Shown: positions 33,016 to 45,118, counted from the stretch's first letter. The stretch: 64,000 nt of DNA from Metallyticus violacea (GCA_030762175.1 CM060841.1:8246501-8310500); one strand, 5' to 3'. A program made the numbers and translations. Notes: generated by a model not told the origin, from the letters alone.

Positions 33016-33790
33016 CTATTACTACTACTACTACTACTACTACCATTACTACTACTACTATTGCTACTATTATTACTATTACTACTACTATACTAATACT
33101 ATTACTACTACTACTACTACTACTACTACTATTATTATTTATTACCACTATTACTACTACTATAATACTAATACTACTATCACTAATTCTACTACTATAC
33201 TACTACCACTATTACTACTACTATAATACTAATACTACTATCACTAATTCTACTACTATACTACTACCACTATTACTACTACTATATTACTACTACTATA
33301 TTACTACTACTACTACTACTACTATATTACTACTATTACTACTACTACTATATTACTACTATTACTACTACTACTATTAATACTACCTACTACTAGTATT
33401 ACTACTACTACTATTACTGTCAGTCCTGGTGGTGTAGTGGTTACCATACTTGCCTCCTACACCCAAGAACCCGGCCAGGACCGATGGATTTTTTCGGGCG
33501 TAAAAATCCTAAGTATGACTTCCCTCGGAAGGGAAGTATAGCCGTGGGTCCCGTGTCGTACATTTACGGCACGAAAAAGAACCTCAAGCCTGAAAGAGAG
33601 GCCTCTGAGCAAAATTTGTTGGCCATTTCACGCCCTGAGTTGAATGGGACGCTGATGACCTGAGATGTTAAAGAGTGTCCATAAATAAATCAATCAATAC
33701 TACTATTACTACTACTATTGCTACTACTATTAATACTATTTACTACTACTATTACTACTATTACTAATACTACCACCACTATTACTCCTA
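33016..33790. repeat. Long imperfect (TAC)n microsatellite with internal 61-bp duplication
   Basis: About 400 bp of TAC/TAT trinucleotides to 33420 and about 90 bp more after 33699, split by a SINE-A. Within it a 61-bp segment (33162-33222) is repeated at once (33223-33283), including the landmark CACTAATTCTACTACTAT. The Tyr-rich and Ser-rich open frames on both strands here are by-products of the repeat. Confidence 0.96.
33421..33698 (+). mobile_element. SINE-A copy inside the TAC microsatellite, B-box deleted
   Basis: The head CAGTCCTGGTGGTGTAGTGG is followed by ACACCCAAGAACCCGGCC, lacking about 11 bp that contain most of the B-box. Full body; tail ATAAATAAATCAATCAATAC. TAC repeats lie on both sides, so it inserted into an already existing microsatellite. 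Confidence 0.95.
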
Positions 33791-34149
33791 ATGTGACTAA
33801 GCAGTCGCAGAGGTCGCCGCGGCCGGCATTGGCCCTTCGAGGGATGTCGCGCCTAGGATAGAAGAATTAATGAACACCTCCATGCCGATAAATAAATTAC
33901 ATAATGTAAATTTATGTAATTTTTATTTTGCAAATACACTTTTATCAGTCATATAGTTCCCAGAAATTGCATTCAGAACAATTTATGTTATTTTTAGCAC
34001 ATCACACACATGTACAACCATTTAGAAACTTTAGTGAAAGAGTCATGACTTTTAGCGAACAAAGAACATAAAGCCTATCAGAATAGATGTCACTTCCTTT
34101 TACACGCTCTGAAATAAGCGCATTGTTGTTCTATGTTACAAGGTTTTGA

Positions 34150-34195
<46 letters not shown>

Positions 34196-35473
34196 TATAA
34201 AACCTAATGGAACTTATACATTTCTATAATATTGGTGATTTAAAAATTAACTGCTCTTATTATTAAAATATTCCGTTTTATTCTCAAACATACTTATTGG
34301 TGCTGTGCGCGAAGAAGAATATTATTGGTCATATCAAGTCGAATTTTCATTGTTTTCTGCCAAGCGTTCCTTATATCGATTTTGATATTTAGGCTTCAAG
34401 CGAACAAAATACATTTGGAAAACTGTAAACACAATTAGTTGATTACTTCATTATTTCATTTTCTTTTATTTTTTGCACTATTTAAAGAAATAGCTACTCA
34501 TAATTTAGGCGTATTCAACATTTGAAGCATACTTTAAAATATTTTAAAACTACTGCATTCATTTTTATTCAAAATGTACTATGTTCAGTACTATGTAGAC
34601 GTCGTTAGATAAATTATAAATTTTGGTCATTTGGTATTTACATTGTTTTAAAAATATTTTATGAAGAACAATTTTGAAAATAATGCAGGTAAAAGACAAA
34701 TACTTTCATGTGCTCTTTTATCAGAAATCATAGTTAGTGCAATAGTTTGTTTGTTCATCTTCATTAAGAAATAATACCATTATTATAAAAATAAGTATTA
34801 ATACGTGGCACGGCAAAACATTTATATTGAAAAGCATATTATTATTATTAAAAAAGTATTAACATTAAAAAATATCTTTTACTTAACAAGGTACAACTAG
34901 TACTGTATCTTAAATATTAAAATATAGAATATTTAAAGACATTTTATCAAAGTATATGCTAGCTAGAAAGCTGAATTTTGTACAGTTTTTAATTTAGTAA
35001 AAATTTACCTTCGGAATAAAATTTTAGCATTGTTATTGATTTACTTTTTGCATTTTAAAATACAAAGTAAATTTGTCTCAAAAGTGCACCATTTATAAAA
35101 CTGCTATTTCAGATACACATTTAAAGCATGTCATGAACGATTCTTAGGGCAATTAAAATTTGAGAATTTTCCCTTTAGTACTGAAAATCAAATTTATGGA
35201 AAATCGGCTTGGAAATTTAAACATTAATTCAGTTGTAGCATGCAGACATTTTCAAAGAATATAAAATAAGGTCCTCCCGATAAATATATCGAAATAGTTT
35301 AAAAACTTTTTTAAAAGTAAGCTTGGACTGTCCAATGAAATAAAAATAAACAATATAAATTTGTACCCCAAAACCTGTTCTATTCTACCTTAAAACCTAC
35401 CTTCGTAATAACAGCATTATTCCTTAGTGATAATTGTAAAATATATAAAAAATTCATGGAGTACTGATGGGAA
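33791..35473. other. Long AT-rich unique stretch; contains (ATT)n at 34151-34195
   Basis: A CpG-rich patch at 33800-33860 (GGTCGCCGCGGCCGGC) immediately follows the microsatellite; a similar GGTCGCCGCGGC core occurs on the minus strand near 18735, perhaps a tiny shared repeat. The rest is AT-rich with no frame or repeat that I recognise. Confidence 0.4.
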
Positions 35474-35755
35474 ATAAAGATAATAATAGCCTATTGTGTC
35501 CCTTGAGGGCAAAGGCCTCCTAACAAGTAGGGAAAGATCGCTTTTTCCTAACATGGTGAGCTATTCCACGCTATTTGTTCGTATGCTGTTTAAAACACTC
35601 TTTGGTTACTCCATTTCTCACTGCACTAGTTGCTTCTCGAGAGATTTCCATTTTTCTCTTCCTCTTGTTACTCTTGACCAATTTCGACCTGCATGTTCCT
35701 TGAAGAAATCTGTCCGTCTTCTTTTGGGTCTGCCTTGTGTTCTGAGAAGCATACA
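35474..35755 (-). mobile_element. Non-LTR retrotransposon 3' end, copy 1 (5'-truncated)
   Basis: The minus strand encodes GRPKRRRTDFFKEHAGRNWS and TRGREKWKSLE, the C-terminus of a common arthropod endonuclease-reverse-transcriptase protein, then a 3' UTR ending ...AAGGGACACAATAGGC and a simple-repeat tail. It matches the longer plus-strand copy at 51330-51895 closely by eye (about nine tenths of positions), with an 11-bp length difference. Confidence 0.85.
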
Positions 35756-37859
35756 TAAAATATTTTCCTGCATTATTCGTTAACCTTTTGAAAAAGTGTA
35801 TCATATGATAAACATTTAATACTTACACCTTATTATACATGTGATAAATGTTGAAGAAAGTACCTCCTATAGATTTTAAAATATTTAAAATATAATATAT
35901 AATGTGAAAAATGGATACTTAAAAGTAGTCTGTTCCGTTAGTAATAGTTTAAAACGCCATTGCAAGCGAAAATACTAACAAAATTTACTTAAAAAAATTT
36001 AGGAAAGGCAATAATAAGTCAAATTTGTACAGTTTATAATGAAAGAACTTAAAAAGTTAAAGGGCTGGAGTATTTTCCTGCTAAATTCTCAAATTCCAAT
36101 ACATTAAGTAGAATTATAAGCTGTAACAAATAAAAAACAATACAAGTTTAAATACTCCTTGGCTGTATTTTGCTAAAATTATACAACATTTTGAGATATT
36201 GCAGAAAAATACTGAAAAATCTAAAGAAATTTAATTAGAAAATGTAATTTAGCATCAAGATATTCATTAATAATACACTGAAACAAATAATATAGTCGTC
36301 TTAGGAGATAAAAGATTTTTAACGGAATACTTTTTTATAATATTAAATTATTTATAGCGCGTTTTTTTTTTATCATAAACAATCCTCATGTTATGGAGAG
36401 GTTTGTTTCAATTCCAGCCAGGTAACTTCCCTCTTTGGTTTTTCATAATAATATCTTGATACAAAAAGTCACATTACAAGGTGGAATATGGTGTGCTACA
36501 TAAAGACGCTTAGGACTTCACGATTCCAGTTTCACTGGTTGGGTAGCCTAATCTAACAACAGTCTCCCCAGCTCTGCAACTCGAATGTTTTTAGTTATAT
36601 TTTGACCTCACCGTATTCGATTGGCAATGACTAACAGAAACACAGTGTCGCATTCAAGTTCAACCTATCCGGACGACACCCGCGCCCTAGGGAGGGACTC
36701 AGATATCCGACTTCTGATGCCATGTGCTTCAGATTCCGCATCGCAGCATCTGAAGGCGCCACAAAAAAGCCGCATGAAATTTTATGTGTTATTTTGAAAC
36801 AACTATAGCCTTGTTTATTTCTGTGATTTAACTTAATATATGCACAGTCTGATGCAGTGTGAAAACATATCTATATAGTTCTGCTAAATCTCTAAACTTT
36901 TTTCCTATGTTGCTGGTATATGATGATACTCGAGTTTTTAGCTCTTAACCTCAATCTTATGAACCTCTTCTATCGTTTAAAATTTAATTTAATTTCCAGT
37001 TTTTAATTCTTTAAACCAGACTTTACATACTCTACATTAACTAACAATTTATAAAATTTCATAAATAACGACTGCTAAATAACAAGATCAGCAATTAATG
37101 CCCGCTATTAAATGAGTGATAAAAGCTCGGAGTAGAAAATTAGTGTTACAAAATGAGATCTGATCGTCCTCAAGGAAAACTATCGTGGGTGCAGAAAAAA
37201 TATGTACACAGAATTTAGAAGGGAAAAAAAAATGGATTTGACTTTAAGTATTTTGAAACTGAGAATGAATGGCCTCAGACGCCAGAGCTACATTGAGATG
37301 TGACGTGTGCTTATGGCCGGTCAAATGTAAACCAATGTAATTAGCGGAGGTGTAGTCATTAGCAGGTTGCGCCTCAAATCATTCACTCAGTGTACAGTTC
37401 TTCGTGGACGTTGCAAGGCGTTTTGAGAGCTACAAAAATACATTTTTATGAAATGTTCTGTACTTGAATTTCAATCAATGAATTACCGCATGTAATTCAC
37501 TGAAATAATGCCCTATATTTAATACAGTAAATTATTTGTTAGTAGTAGTATTTATTTCTCATGCATCACATAGAGATTTAATTTTTAAAAAAATAAACAT
37601 AAATGAAAAAAAAAACTTTTAAATATAACAATAAGAAAGAGTGCCTTCGGCAATTCCAGAAGACATTAACTCCAATCAAAATTTATTCCAATTTGATTGG
37701 CTCAGCCCCCCAGTCCCCGGTTCATCAGCAGCTCCTACTGGAATATCCAGGAGACCGGGCTCCAATCCAACCAAAAACAAAACACAGCATTAAAAATAAT
37801 TTGTACATTCAGTATAACATTAAGTTATATTTCCTACCATACTAAACCTTCCTTCTTTT
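35756..37859. other. AT-rich unique stretch
   Basis: 36590-36770 and 37270-37440 are richer in CpG and non-repetitive, but hold no long frame. Nothing recognised. Confidence 0.4.
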
Positions 37860-38670
37860 TTAATTAAACCCATTGGGCCGAATTTCATTCCTTGAGAGTT
37901 GTTTATTCCTTATACACACTAACATCCTGGTTATTGATGTATAAAGATCCTGTTTAACAAATACTGGATAATAGTCCCATTCCCTCCCCCACTCATTTCA
38001 CCCTCCTTTCACTATCTGACAATTCTATACAATTTCTCCAGCCCCTTTCTCTAAGTATTTTACACACATAACCATTTTTGTCTCACCTTGTCTATGTATT
38101 TTTCCAATTCCTTAATGTTTTCATCTGATTTTAAATGTAAAATTCTTCTACCTCTTATTTCATCTGATAAATTTTCCAACTTTCGTAATAGAAACTGTTC
38201 GCTCCAAAACTTGATTTGCTTACCAGTCTAATATACAGTGCCAAGTACTATCTGGTTCTTCATACATGTAACATATTCCCTTAATGTATCATTTCTTGTC
38301 TCACTTAAATATTTTACTCCTGTTCTAAACCATGCCAATTCTTCTATTCCTCACTTATCACAAATTGCAATATATCTTTCTCTTTCCCACATATTTTTTA
38401 GTATACTGTATGATTTCAGAAATTTTTTGATGTTAAGATTTGCCCATATTTCCTGTTTTTAATATCTTCAATTCTTATTGTTATCTCTCTCCAAAATTCT
38501 TTACCCAAACAATCTCCCTCTTCCACACTAGTCCTATGCCCGCTTCTTGTAGGATATTTTGGATTTTAGATAACCAAGTTTCTCTCCCCCTTAATTTTTC
38601 CTTGTACTACAATACACTGATTGACGATATTCTCCAATTATTTGTTAAGTTCAGCTCTCTCTCTCTTTTA
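37860..38670 (-). pseudogene. Non-LTR retrotransposon relic, post-RT C-terminal region
   Basis: Minus-strand translation over shifting frames reads, from right to left: LENIVNQCIVVQGKIKGE (38640-38590), TWLSKIQNILQEAGIGLVWK (38590-38525), LAWFRTGVKYLSETRNDTLR (38335-38275) and EEPDSTWHCILDW (38265-38225), then LRKLENLSDEIRGRRILHLK and ELEKYIDKVRQKW. The order 'W...I..IL...G', 'AWFR.G', then Cys/His-type ending 'C..C..E.ESTWH.LL.C' is that of the C-terminal domain also seen at 31312-32510. The zinc ligands are partly lost. Confidence 0.6.
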
Positions 38671-38945
38671 ATTAATGTTTCACGCCCGTTTTAGTGCTAA
38701 GCATCACAAGCGGTGAACACTGGTGATACATGAGATTAAAAGGTAAATTGGAAAAGGATTTTTTTTTTAAGAAAGGAAACATTCCAGGCCTAAGTTTAGG
38801 GACCTTCCCGGGATTTGCCATTTATGAGGACTGAGGAAAACCTGGAAAAAACCTCGGTCAGGGAGAATGGTCCTGCCAGGATTCGAACCGAAGACCTCCC
38901 TCCCGCTCACGAGTTCGCGCCTGTACGACCTCGGCCATTGGCATA
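38671..38945 (-). mobile_element. SINE-B copy
   Basis: In plus orientation it reads GTTTCACGCCCGTTTTAG ... GGTGATACATGAGAT ... CCAGGCCTAAGTTTAGGG ... ATGAGGACTGAGGAAAACCT ... GATTCGAACC ... CGACCTCGGCCA, i.e. a full SINE-B on the minus strand. The distal head is a little diverged. Confidence 0.93.
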
Positions 38946-39987
38946 ACCAATAACCAAACGAAGCATGAGAAACCATTTGTTGCTATTCTTGATGTGCCTA
39001 TTTTTCGGCTTTCTTTCCACAAGTAAATTTTTATGCATATTTTCTCCCGTATTTTCTTTAAGCTGACCAATACATCAGCGCGCTTATATTTGAATGTAAG
39101 AAATCAGTGCTTAAATTTAACTATTGACGGGGTTAAATGTGTGATGAGATTCTTCCTCTTCAAAAAATAAAGATAAGCCTTTTTTAATATTTTCTCCAGA
39201 AGTGAATTTAGTTTTCAGTAAAATAAAACTTAAATGTAAATTGATAAATTAAATATCGGAGCTGTTTGAAAGCCCGAACAGCTACAGCGATAATGTCCAG
39301 GTAGCTAACATACCTTGATTAATATTTATAATTGCAAATTGTTTGTAAATTCCATTCATAGACAACACAGTTGGGAACGGCGGTGGAACAGTGCAAGCCG
39401 GTCACAGTTGGATGCAGAGGAATATTATACAGTGAGATTCACACGTGAACCGACCCATTTTGAGCAAATACCACTGCCCAACTCAAATTGACCCTTGTTA
39501 AGCACACGTGTTGGAGAGTGACTTGGATCTCAGGCCCATTAGATAGCAGAGGCAGCCAACAGCATGTGGCAAAATTATGAGTACGTGGTCCATACACGAG
39601 TATTGAATTAGCAGCTGTGTGTAATCTCACTACCTTGGCGGAATTCACAACGGATATGACCACGCTTTGCAAAATATGTTCGGAATGTTTGGTAATTTAC
39701 AGCTCCTTCTAAGATTTTTATGCATTTTCTCCTTATTTGTACCAGTCGAGTAGCTTACAGCATCTTGGCTGAAATTAAACGAACCTCAATCTGTTTGATT
39801 CAAGTGGGTGGCGTTTTTAATGATCACCTCTTTTCTCCTTTTCAGTTTAAGTTATCCTTTATATGCAATATTATGTTTTCAAAACGGTACAAATGTAAGG
39901 TTCCTTAGTTTTGGGGGAAAATTCTGGGTTAGAAATTTCTTTACCACGAACATTTAAAGAACTTTTATATAAATTTATTTATTTTGA
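38946..39987. other. Unique DNA, no gene seen
   Basis: 39360-39680 is less AT-rich and carries an open frame on the minus strand (39439-39672) without a known domain. Confidence 0.35.
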
Positions 39988-40570
39988 ATGGTGTTTAACA
40001 CCCGTTTTTACTACTGAGGCACCACAGGTGGTGGACATTGATGATACAAGAGATTTGATTTGTTTTATTAATAGACGCTCTTTAATGTCTCAGGTCATCA
40101 GCGTGCCATTCAATTCAGAACGTGAAACGGCCGATAACCTTTGCTCAGAGGCCTCTTCTTTCAGGCTTGAGGTTCTTTTTCGTGCCGTAAATGTACGACA
40201 CGGGACTCACGGCTTTACTTCCCTTCCGAAGGAAGTCATACTTGGAATTTTTACGCCCGAAAAAAATCTATCGGTCCTGGCCGGGTTTGAACCCGCGATC
40301 TTGGATTTAGAAGGCAAGTATGGTTACCACTACACCGCCAGGACCGACTAATACATGAAATGAAATGATAAATTGGGAAATGATTATTTTTTTTAAGGAA
40401 GGAAACATTCCAGGCCTAAGTTTACAGTACCTCCCCGGCATTTGTCATTTATGAGAACTGAGGAAAACCTGGAAAAACTTCAGTAAGGGACAACTGTCCC
40501 TGCGGGATTCGAACCCCAGACCTCCTGCTCTCAAGTCCGCGCCTTAACGACCTCAGCCAGCCGAGGCGGT
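39988..40570 (-). mobile_element. SINE-B copy, interrupted by SINE-A
   Basis: The tail side (GTGTTTAACACCCGTTTTTA, 39991) runs to 40054, and the remainder (ATACATGAAATGAAATGATA onward) from 40351 to 40570, ending at the tRNA-like head (CAGCCGAGGCGG). The interruption is the SINE-A at 40055-40350. The flanks ATACAAGAGAT (40044-40054) and ATACATGAAAT (40351-40361) are a decayed 11-bp target-site duplication. Confidence 0.93.
40055..40350 (-). mobile_element. SINE-A copy, complete, nested in SINE-B
   Basis: Full-length minus copy: tail TTGATTTGTTTTATTAATAG, full body, B-box complement GGGTTTGAACCC at about 40283-40294 and head end CCACTACACCGCCAGGACC. Host and insert lie in the same orientation. 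Confidence 0.95.
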
Positions 40571-40906
40571 ATTTATATTAACAAAACAAACATAAAATAA
40601 ATTATGCAGAAAGTCAAGTGTATCTAATGTCTACTAGAAGTCAACTTATGAAAAAAAGATGGCATAGAAAGGATGTGAAACTAAAGCCATGATCTTGTAC
40701 CACTTCAGGTTTCACATTACAAATAACTAACAGATCTTTTTCAAATCAAACCAGATTTAAGCAAAACACCAAACATTTTAATCCTTTTTAGTGATTATCT
40801 TATAGTTTTCTCGTTTCTCTACTGTATTTGAACTAATTTTACTTTATCCTTATCTTTATTTTTAAGAAAGGACATTTAATACAACGTTTTAAGAAATAGC
40901 GGACTG
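40571..40906. other. Unique AT-rich DNA
   Basis: Nothing recognised. Confidence 0.4.
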
Positions 40907-40916
40907 TTACTGCGTT

Positions 40917-41215
40917 TTTTTTTGATTGATTGATTTATGGACCCTCTTTAACATCTCAGGTCATCAGCGTCACATTCAACTCAGGGCGTGGAACGGCCGA
41001 CAAATTTTGCTCAGAGGCCTCTCTTTCAGGCTTGAGGTTCTTTTTCATGCCGTAAATGTACGACACGGGACCCACGGCTTTACTTCCCTTCCGAAGGAAG
41101 CCATACTTACGATTTTTACGCCCGAAAAAACCCATCGGTCCTGGCCGGGTTCGAACCCGCGTTCTTGGGTGTAGGAGGCAAGTATGGTAATCACTACACC
41201 ACCAGGACGGACTAA
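40917..41215 (-). mobile_element. SINE-A copy, complete, with target-site duplication
   Basis: Full-length minus copy with intact A-box and perfect B-box complement (GGGTTCGAACCC near 41147-41158). A perfect 10-bp duplication, TTACTGCGTT, flanks it (40907-40916 and 41216-41225). Few differences from the family consensus; likely one of the younger copies. Confidence 0.95.
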
Positions 41216-41225
41216 TTACTGCGTT

Positions 41226-42221
41226 GATTTTAAACAAGAAAAAAGGAGAGCAAGAGGTAAACATAATTGGAAATAAAGAATAAGTTTTTCAATTTTGTTT
41301 ATTTCCAAAGGTCTCGTTTTATTTATTTTGTTTGCCAACATGTTACAGGACAAAGGGTTTCAAATGCTAAAAATTAGAAGAAATAAGATATATTTTTAGA
41401 ATATTTACAATATTTATTATGTATAGTATGATATGTATGAGTAACTGGAAAACTAATTTATATAAAATGAAAGCAAACGCCAAATTACAAAACAAGAGGA
41501 ACACGAGATGTGGAAACACCTAAAAAGAGACAAAGCTGAGATTGAAACAGGTCTCATGAACTACGACTAAAGATATAACGAAATGCTACTATGATTTAGA
41601 TATATGCCTTTAGGATAAGCTTTTATTAATCTTGTACTAATGTTCACTGCACTTGTGCGTACCATTTTAAATGGTATCTAATGCGGGAAGAAGCTTCTGT
41701 CCCTTTGGAAGATTCAATAATCAGCGTAAATGAGAATGTCTGTATATTATTAGCAATAATATGGATTCATTGATCACAAGGCATCTAAAGTATCTTCAAA
41801 ATTTATTAGTATAGGACTCTTTTAAGATTTTTAAGTCTTTTAGCTTTGTTCCATGCCGATTATTGCATTCTGGTTCAGTTCCCTGTCTATCACTGTCAAA
41901 GAACTACAAGCATTTTAGGCATCACCTGTCTCAAAAGTTATCAGCATAGTGTGACCACATTTTTAAAACCAATAAAGAGGCATTTTCACTGTCTTAAAAT
42001 ATGGGACAAAAATGAAATAAACCGCACGTACTAAAATGCTTAATGATTATCGCAATTTTGAAAAATTTGATTTTTGCCAAATTCATTAACAGATTTACGC
42101 ACCGGAAACAAAATTTTCAACAATGTTTGATCTTTAGAGATGTACTCATGACATTTTATACAAAAAACATTCTGAAAGTGTGTTTTGTCATAGTTATTAC
42201 CTCTTATCTATCTACATTATA
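41226..42221. other. Unique AT-rich DNA
   Basis: No gene or repeat recognised. Confidence 0.4.
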
Positions 42222-43392
42222 TACGAGGAAGGTTCATAAGTTTCCGGCCTAACCATTTACTAGATATGATGAAAGCAAAAACTATATTTCACTTCTCACA
42301 ATTATATTACAACTTCTCACATCTTTGAATTAACATTTCAAATAGTCAGAAGTTTGGTCTGCAAAATGGACATAAAGAGCAACTATCACTTCATTGTCAC
42401 ACTTATATTTCCTTCCTTGAAGGTCCTTATTGAGTTTTGAGAAGAGGGAATAGTCACTGGGAGCTAGATCTGGGCTGTAGGGTGGAGTGTCGATCTCCTT
42501 GAAGCCACATTTCTTCACAGTTTCCTTTGCAACAGGAAGGCGCGTTGTCGTGGCGAAGGCACACACTACCACTCAGCTTTCCTCGCCTTTTTTCTTTGAT
42601 GGAAGCACGTAGTCTGTGTAGTAGACTAGCATAGTGCTCCCCATTTACTGTGGTGTTCTTCCCCATGAAGTCAATGATGAGTATTCCGTCAAGGTCCCAA
42701 AAGATTATGACCATGATCTTATAGGTTGACTGAGTGACCTTGGCCGTTAGAGGCGGTGCTTCGCCAGTTTTACGCCACTCCATTGATTCTCTTTTGGACA
42801 AGGGATCATAGTCGAGGATCATAGTTTTATCTCCTGTAACAATGGTTTGTAAAACTTTTCTCTCGTTGCCACGGCAGAGCTCCAAAAATGCCTGACAACA
42901 GATGATTCATAGTTGCTTTTGGACTGAGGAAAGAAGTCTAGGCACTAACCTTAATCATGTTTAAATGTTTATGAATCGAAGGACTGTTGTTTCAGAAAGA
43001 CCCAGCCTTGCTGCTACTTCTGTAACTTTGAACCGCCGGTCTTTCATAATTTCTCTTTCCACAAGAACGATGTTTTCAGAAGTGAGCACCCCCAAGGGCC
43101 GACCTGCACACTCTTCATCTTCAATGCTTTCTCGACCCATTCGAAAAAAGTTTGACCCATTCTTTTGCGGTAGAATGTGAGGGGGATGCTTCCCCATATA
43201 CACCGTCCAATCGCTGTTTAATTTCTTTTGGAATAAGCGCTTCTTTTGTGAAGAACTTAATAACAGCTGGGTACTTCATTTTGAACTTGTCACAATCTTC
43301 TACACATAGCCTTCTTTATTCAACAACTGAACGCAGTGGAGCGAAAGTTACAGCTGAAATTATTTACTTTACAGATAAAGTATGACACTGTA
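42222..43392 (-). mobile_element. mariner subfamily 1, copy 2 (5' end lost)
   Basis: The 3' terminal inverted repeat is present at the left edge (TACGAGGAAGG...TTTCCGGCCT from 42222, preceded by TA). The element follows the same layout as the copies at 11.3 and 55.0 kb up to the 5' UTR landmark AAGTATGACACTG (43380-43392), where homology stops, so about 80 bp including the 5' terminal repeat is missing. It contains a damaged transposase gene, listed next. Confidence 0.92.
42330..43290 (-). pseudogene. mariner transposase, D,D34D type, inactivated
   Basis: Minus-strand pieces: YGKHPPHILPQKNGSNFFRM with MGRESIEDEECAGRPLG (DNA-binding part), ELCRGNERKVLQTIVTGDKT (first catalytic Asp; Glu after it changed to Lys), ILIIDFMGKNTTVNGEHYAS, CLRHDNAPS (second Asp), then after a frameshift and a small deletion KCGFKEIDTPPYSPDLAPSD (third Asp intact) and CDNEVIVALYVHFADQTSDY. 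At least two frameshifts break the gene. All three catalytic Asp codons survive, unlike in copy 1. Confidence 0.9.
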
Positions 43393-43898
43393 ATTTTGCC
43401 ACCATTTTGTATTTTCGGTTTAAAAACATTAATGGTGTGTTGTATTTTTTGCTGGCGTCTCCTGTTATAGAGGTAATATATTGAATTATTTTTATTAAGT
43501 ACTAGGAGCATTTTATAGTAAAACTGAAAATTATATTATTAATACTACTATTGTAGTTAGGTTACTCACTTAACATTTACAAAATAATTGATTTTAACAA
43601 TATAGTAGCTTGCCATGAGCATTCCCATCTTTTCACAATGTGTTATTTTGAAGTAACTGCAGCTGGCTTATAAAGTTTACGAAGAAGTTTCAAGTTTTCC
43701 TGTCAGTTCAAGCTGTCTGGGGTAAGTTTTTTTTCGGAGCTTTTCCTTACCCTATGAGTGTGAATGAGAGATAACTTTAAGACGCAAACGACTCCGATTA
43801 ACCCATACCATTCATCCCTACATACTACAGGCCTACCGGTACACCCTACTGTATTCACGCTCACAATCTGTACACGTCACGATAGGACAATTCAATGA
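43393..43898. other. Unique AT-rich DNA
   Basis: Nothing recognised. Confidence 0.4.
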
Positions 43899-44083
43899 CC
43901 GCCACGGGTGGCCGAGGTCGTAAAGGGGCGGACTCGTGAGCAGGTGTGGGGTTCGAATCCCGGCAGACCGTCCTCCGTAGTTAAGTTTTTTTTCCCAGGT
44001 TTTCCTCAGTCCTCATAAGGGGCAAATGCCGAGGAGGGTTCCCAAACTTAGACCTGGAACGTTTAAAAGAAAATCCTTTCTTT
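43899..44083 (+). mobile_element. SINE-B copy, 3' part missing
   Basis: Head CCGCCACGGGTGGCCGAGGT, B-box GGGTTCGAATCCC at 43951-43963, body to AAATCCTTTCTTTGTC. The distal third of the family (AATATATCATTTCATTTC... to the ATTC tail) is absent, which is unusual for a target-primed element because the 3' end is normally kept; a later deletion is likely. Confidence 0.9.
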
Positions 44084-44319
44084 GTCAAGAAAATGTTAAT
44101 AAGGTGCACGATCTTTGTAGAAGATTTGCAGTTTTTTGGAATATTTTTTAAGTACTCTGCTTTAAAAAAGTCCATTATTTTGTGTGAATATATTGCCTAT
44201 ACGTTTTCATTAACGCAATCATGCTTTCTTTGTGCTAGGCTTCCTGAGCATATGAGTTAAAAATTAAAAATTAAAAAAAGTACAGGTGCAATAATATTCG
44301 AGAATCCTGCACGTCCTAG

Positions 44320-44900
44320 TTAATTAAAGAGAATGAGATCTGCTATTCATTGTGATTCCTTCCTAAGCGATAGATATGCGTCAGCTGTTAACGATCGTGA
44401 CAGCCCTAGTAACGATTTCCACTAATTAATAACAAAAATAATTTCTATAATCCGTTTACAAAAGCCGGCCTGTTCGTGTACGCTGAACCATCAGTAGGAC
44501 GTGCCTAATGAGCATATGATATTATTGTATAACATAATTAAAAATGATAATTTGGGAGATAAAAGCGAAATATGATCCAGAGCACCTAGAATCGGATTTC
44601 CATTAGCCACAAAGCCCCCTCGTTCTTTCTGATTAGTAATATCATGCCAATTAATCAATTAAGTGACCTTTTCCCACGGCCCCATCCATCAAAATGCTTG
44701 TTATTAATTTTCATTGGAGAAGCGACCAAATGAGATGCGCGATAATGATTTGGCCCGGAAATTTTAGCAACTGTGAAAACGGAGCTGTCTGCCACGTTCC
44801 GGCAACTACAACAGGTAGATCTGCAGCTTGCATAACAATCAGGCGTTTCTACCCAAACGGTGATTTACTTTCCGTTAGCAGGAATCTGCTAACAATCTAC
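44320..44900. promoter_or_regulatory. Unique segment dense in ATTA/TAAT cores, candidate cis-regulatory element
   Basis: Homeodomain-type cores cluster here: AGTTAATTAAAG (44319-44330), ACTAATTAATAAC (44422), GATTAGTAATATC (44631), CCAATTAATCAATTAAG (44647-44663) and TTATTAATTTTCATTGG (44701). The segment is non-repetitive and lower in simple-sequence than its neighbours. AT-rich DNA makes such cores common by chance, so this is only a suggestion; cross-species conservation would be needed. The open frame 44694-44945 is probably accidental. Confidence 0.25.
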
Positions 44901-45118
44901 TGCTATTATTATTACTACTACCGGAGTTCGAGTCGTGTATATTAATGCTATGTGTGCCGAACTCGCATTGAGTGCCAACTAACCTATTTCAACCATTGTC
45001 CTGGCATATTCCTTGAAGCATACAGAACTAACAAATTAAAGAATCCCAGCATGAAGTAATATAAGCGGAACCGGTGACATATAGCGTGTTCAAGAAAAGA
45101 GAAGTGGCAGGTAGGTTT

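Noticed and set aside
32888..33226. Poly-Tyr and poly-Ser/Ile/Val open frames on both strands
   Set aside because: They are translations of TA and TAC microsatellites, with no unique coding sequence.
39911..40351. 146-codon open frame
   Set aside because: It reads through the antisense of SINE-B and SINE-A; the same peptide (SFRLEVLFRAVNVRHGTHGF) appears at every antisense SINE-A, for example 822, 40926 and 47430, so it is a repeat by-product.
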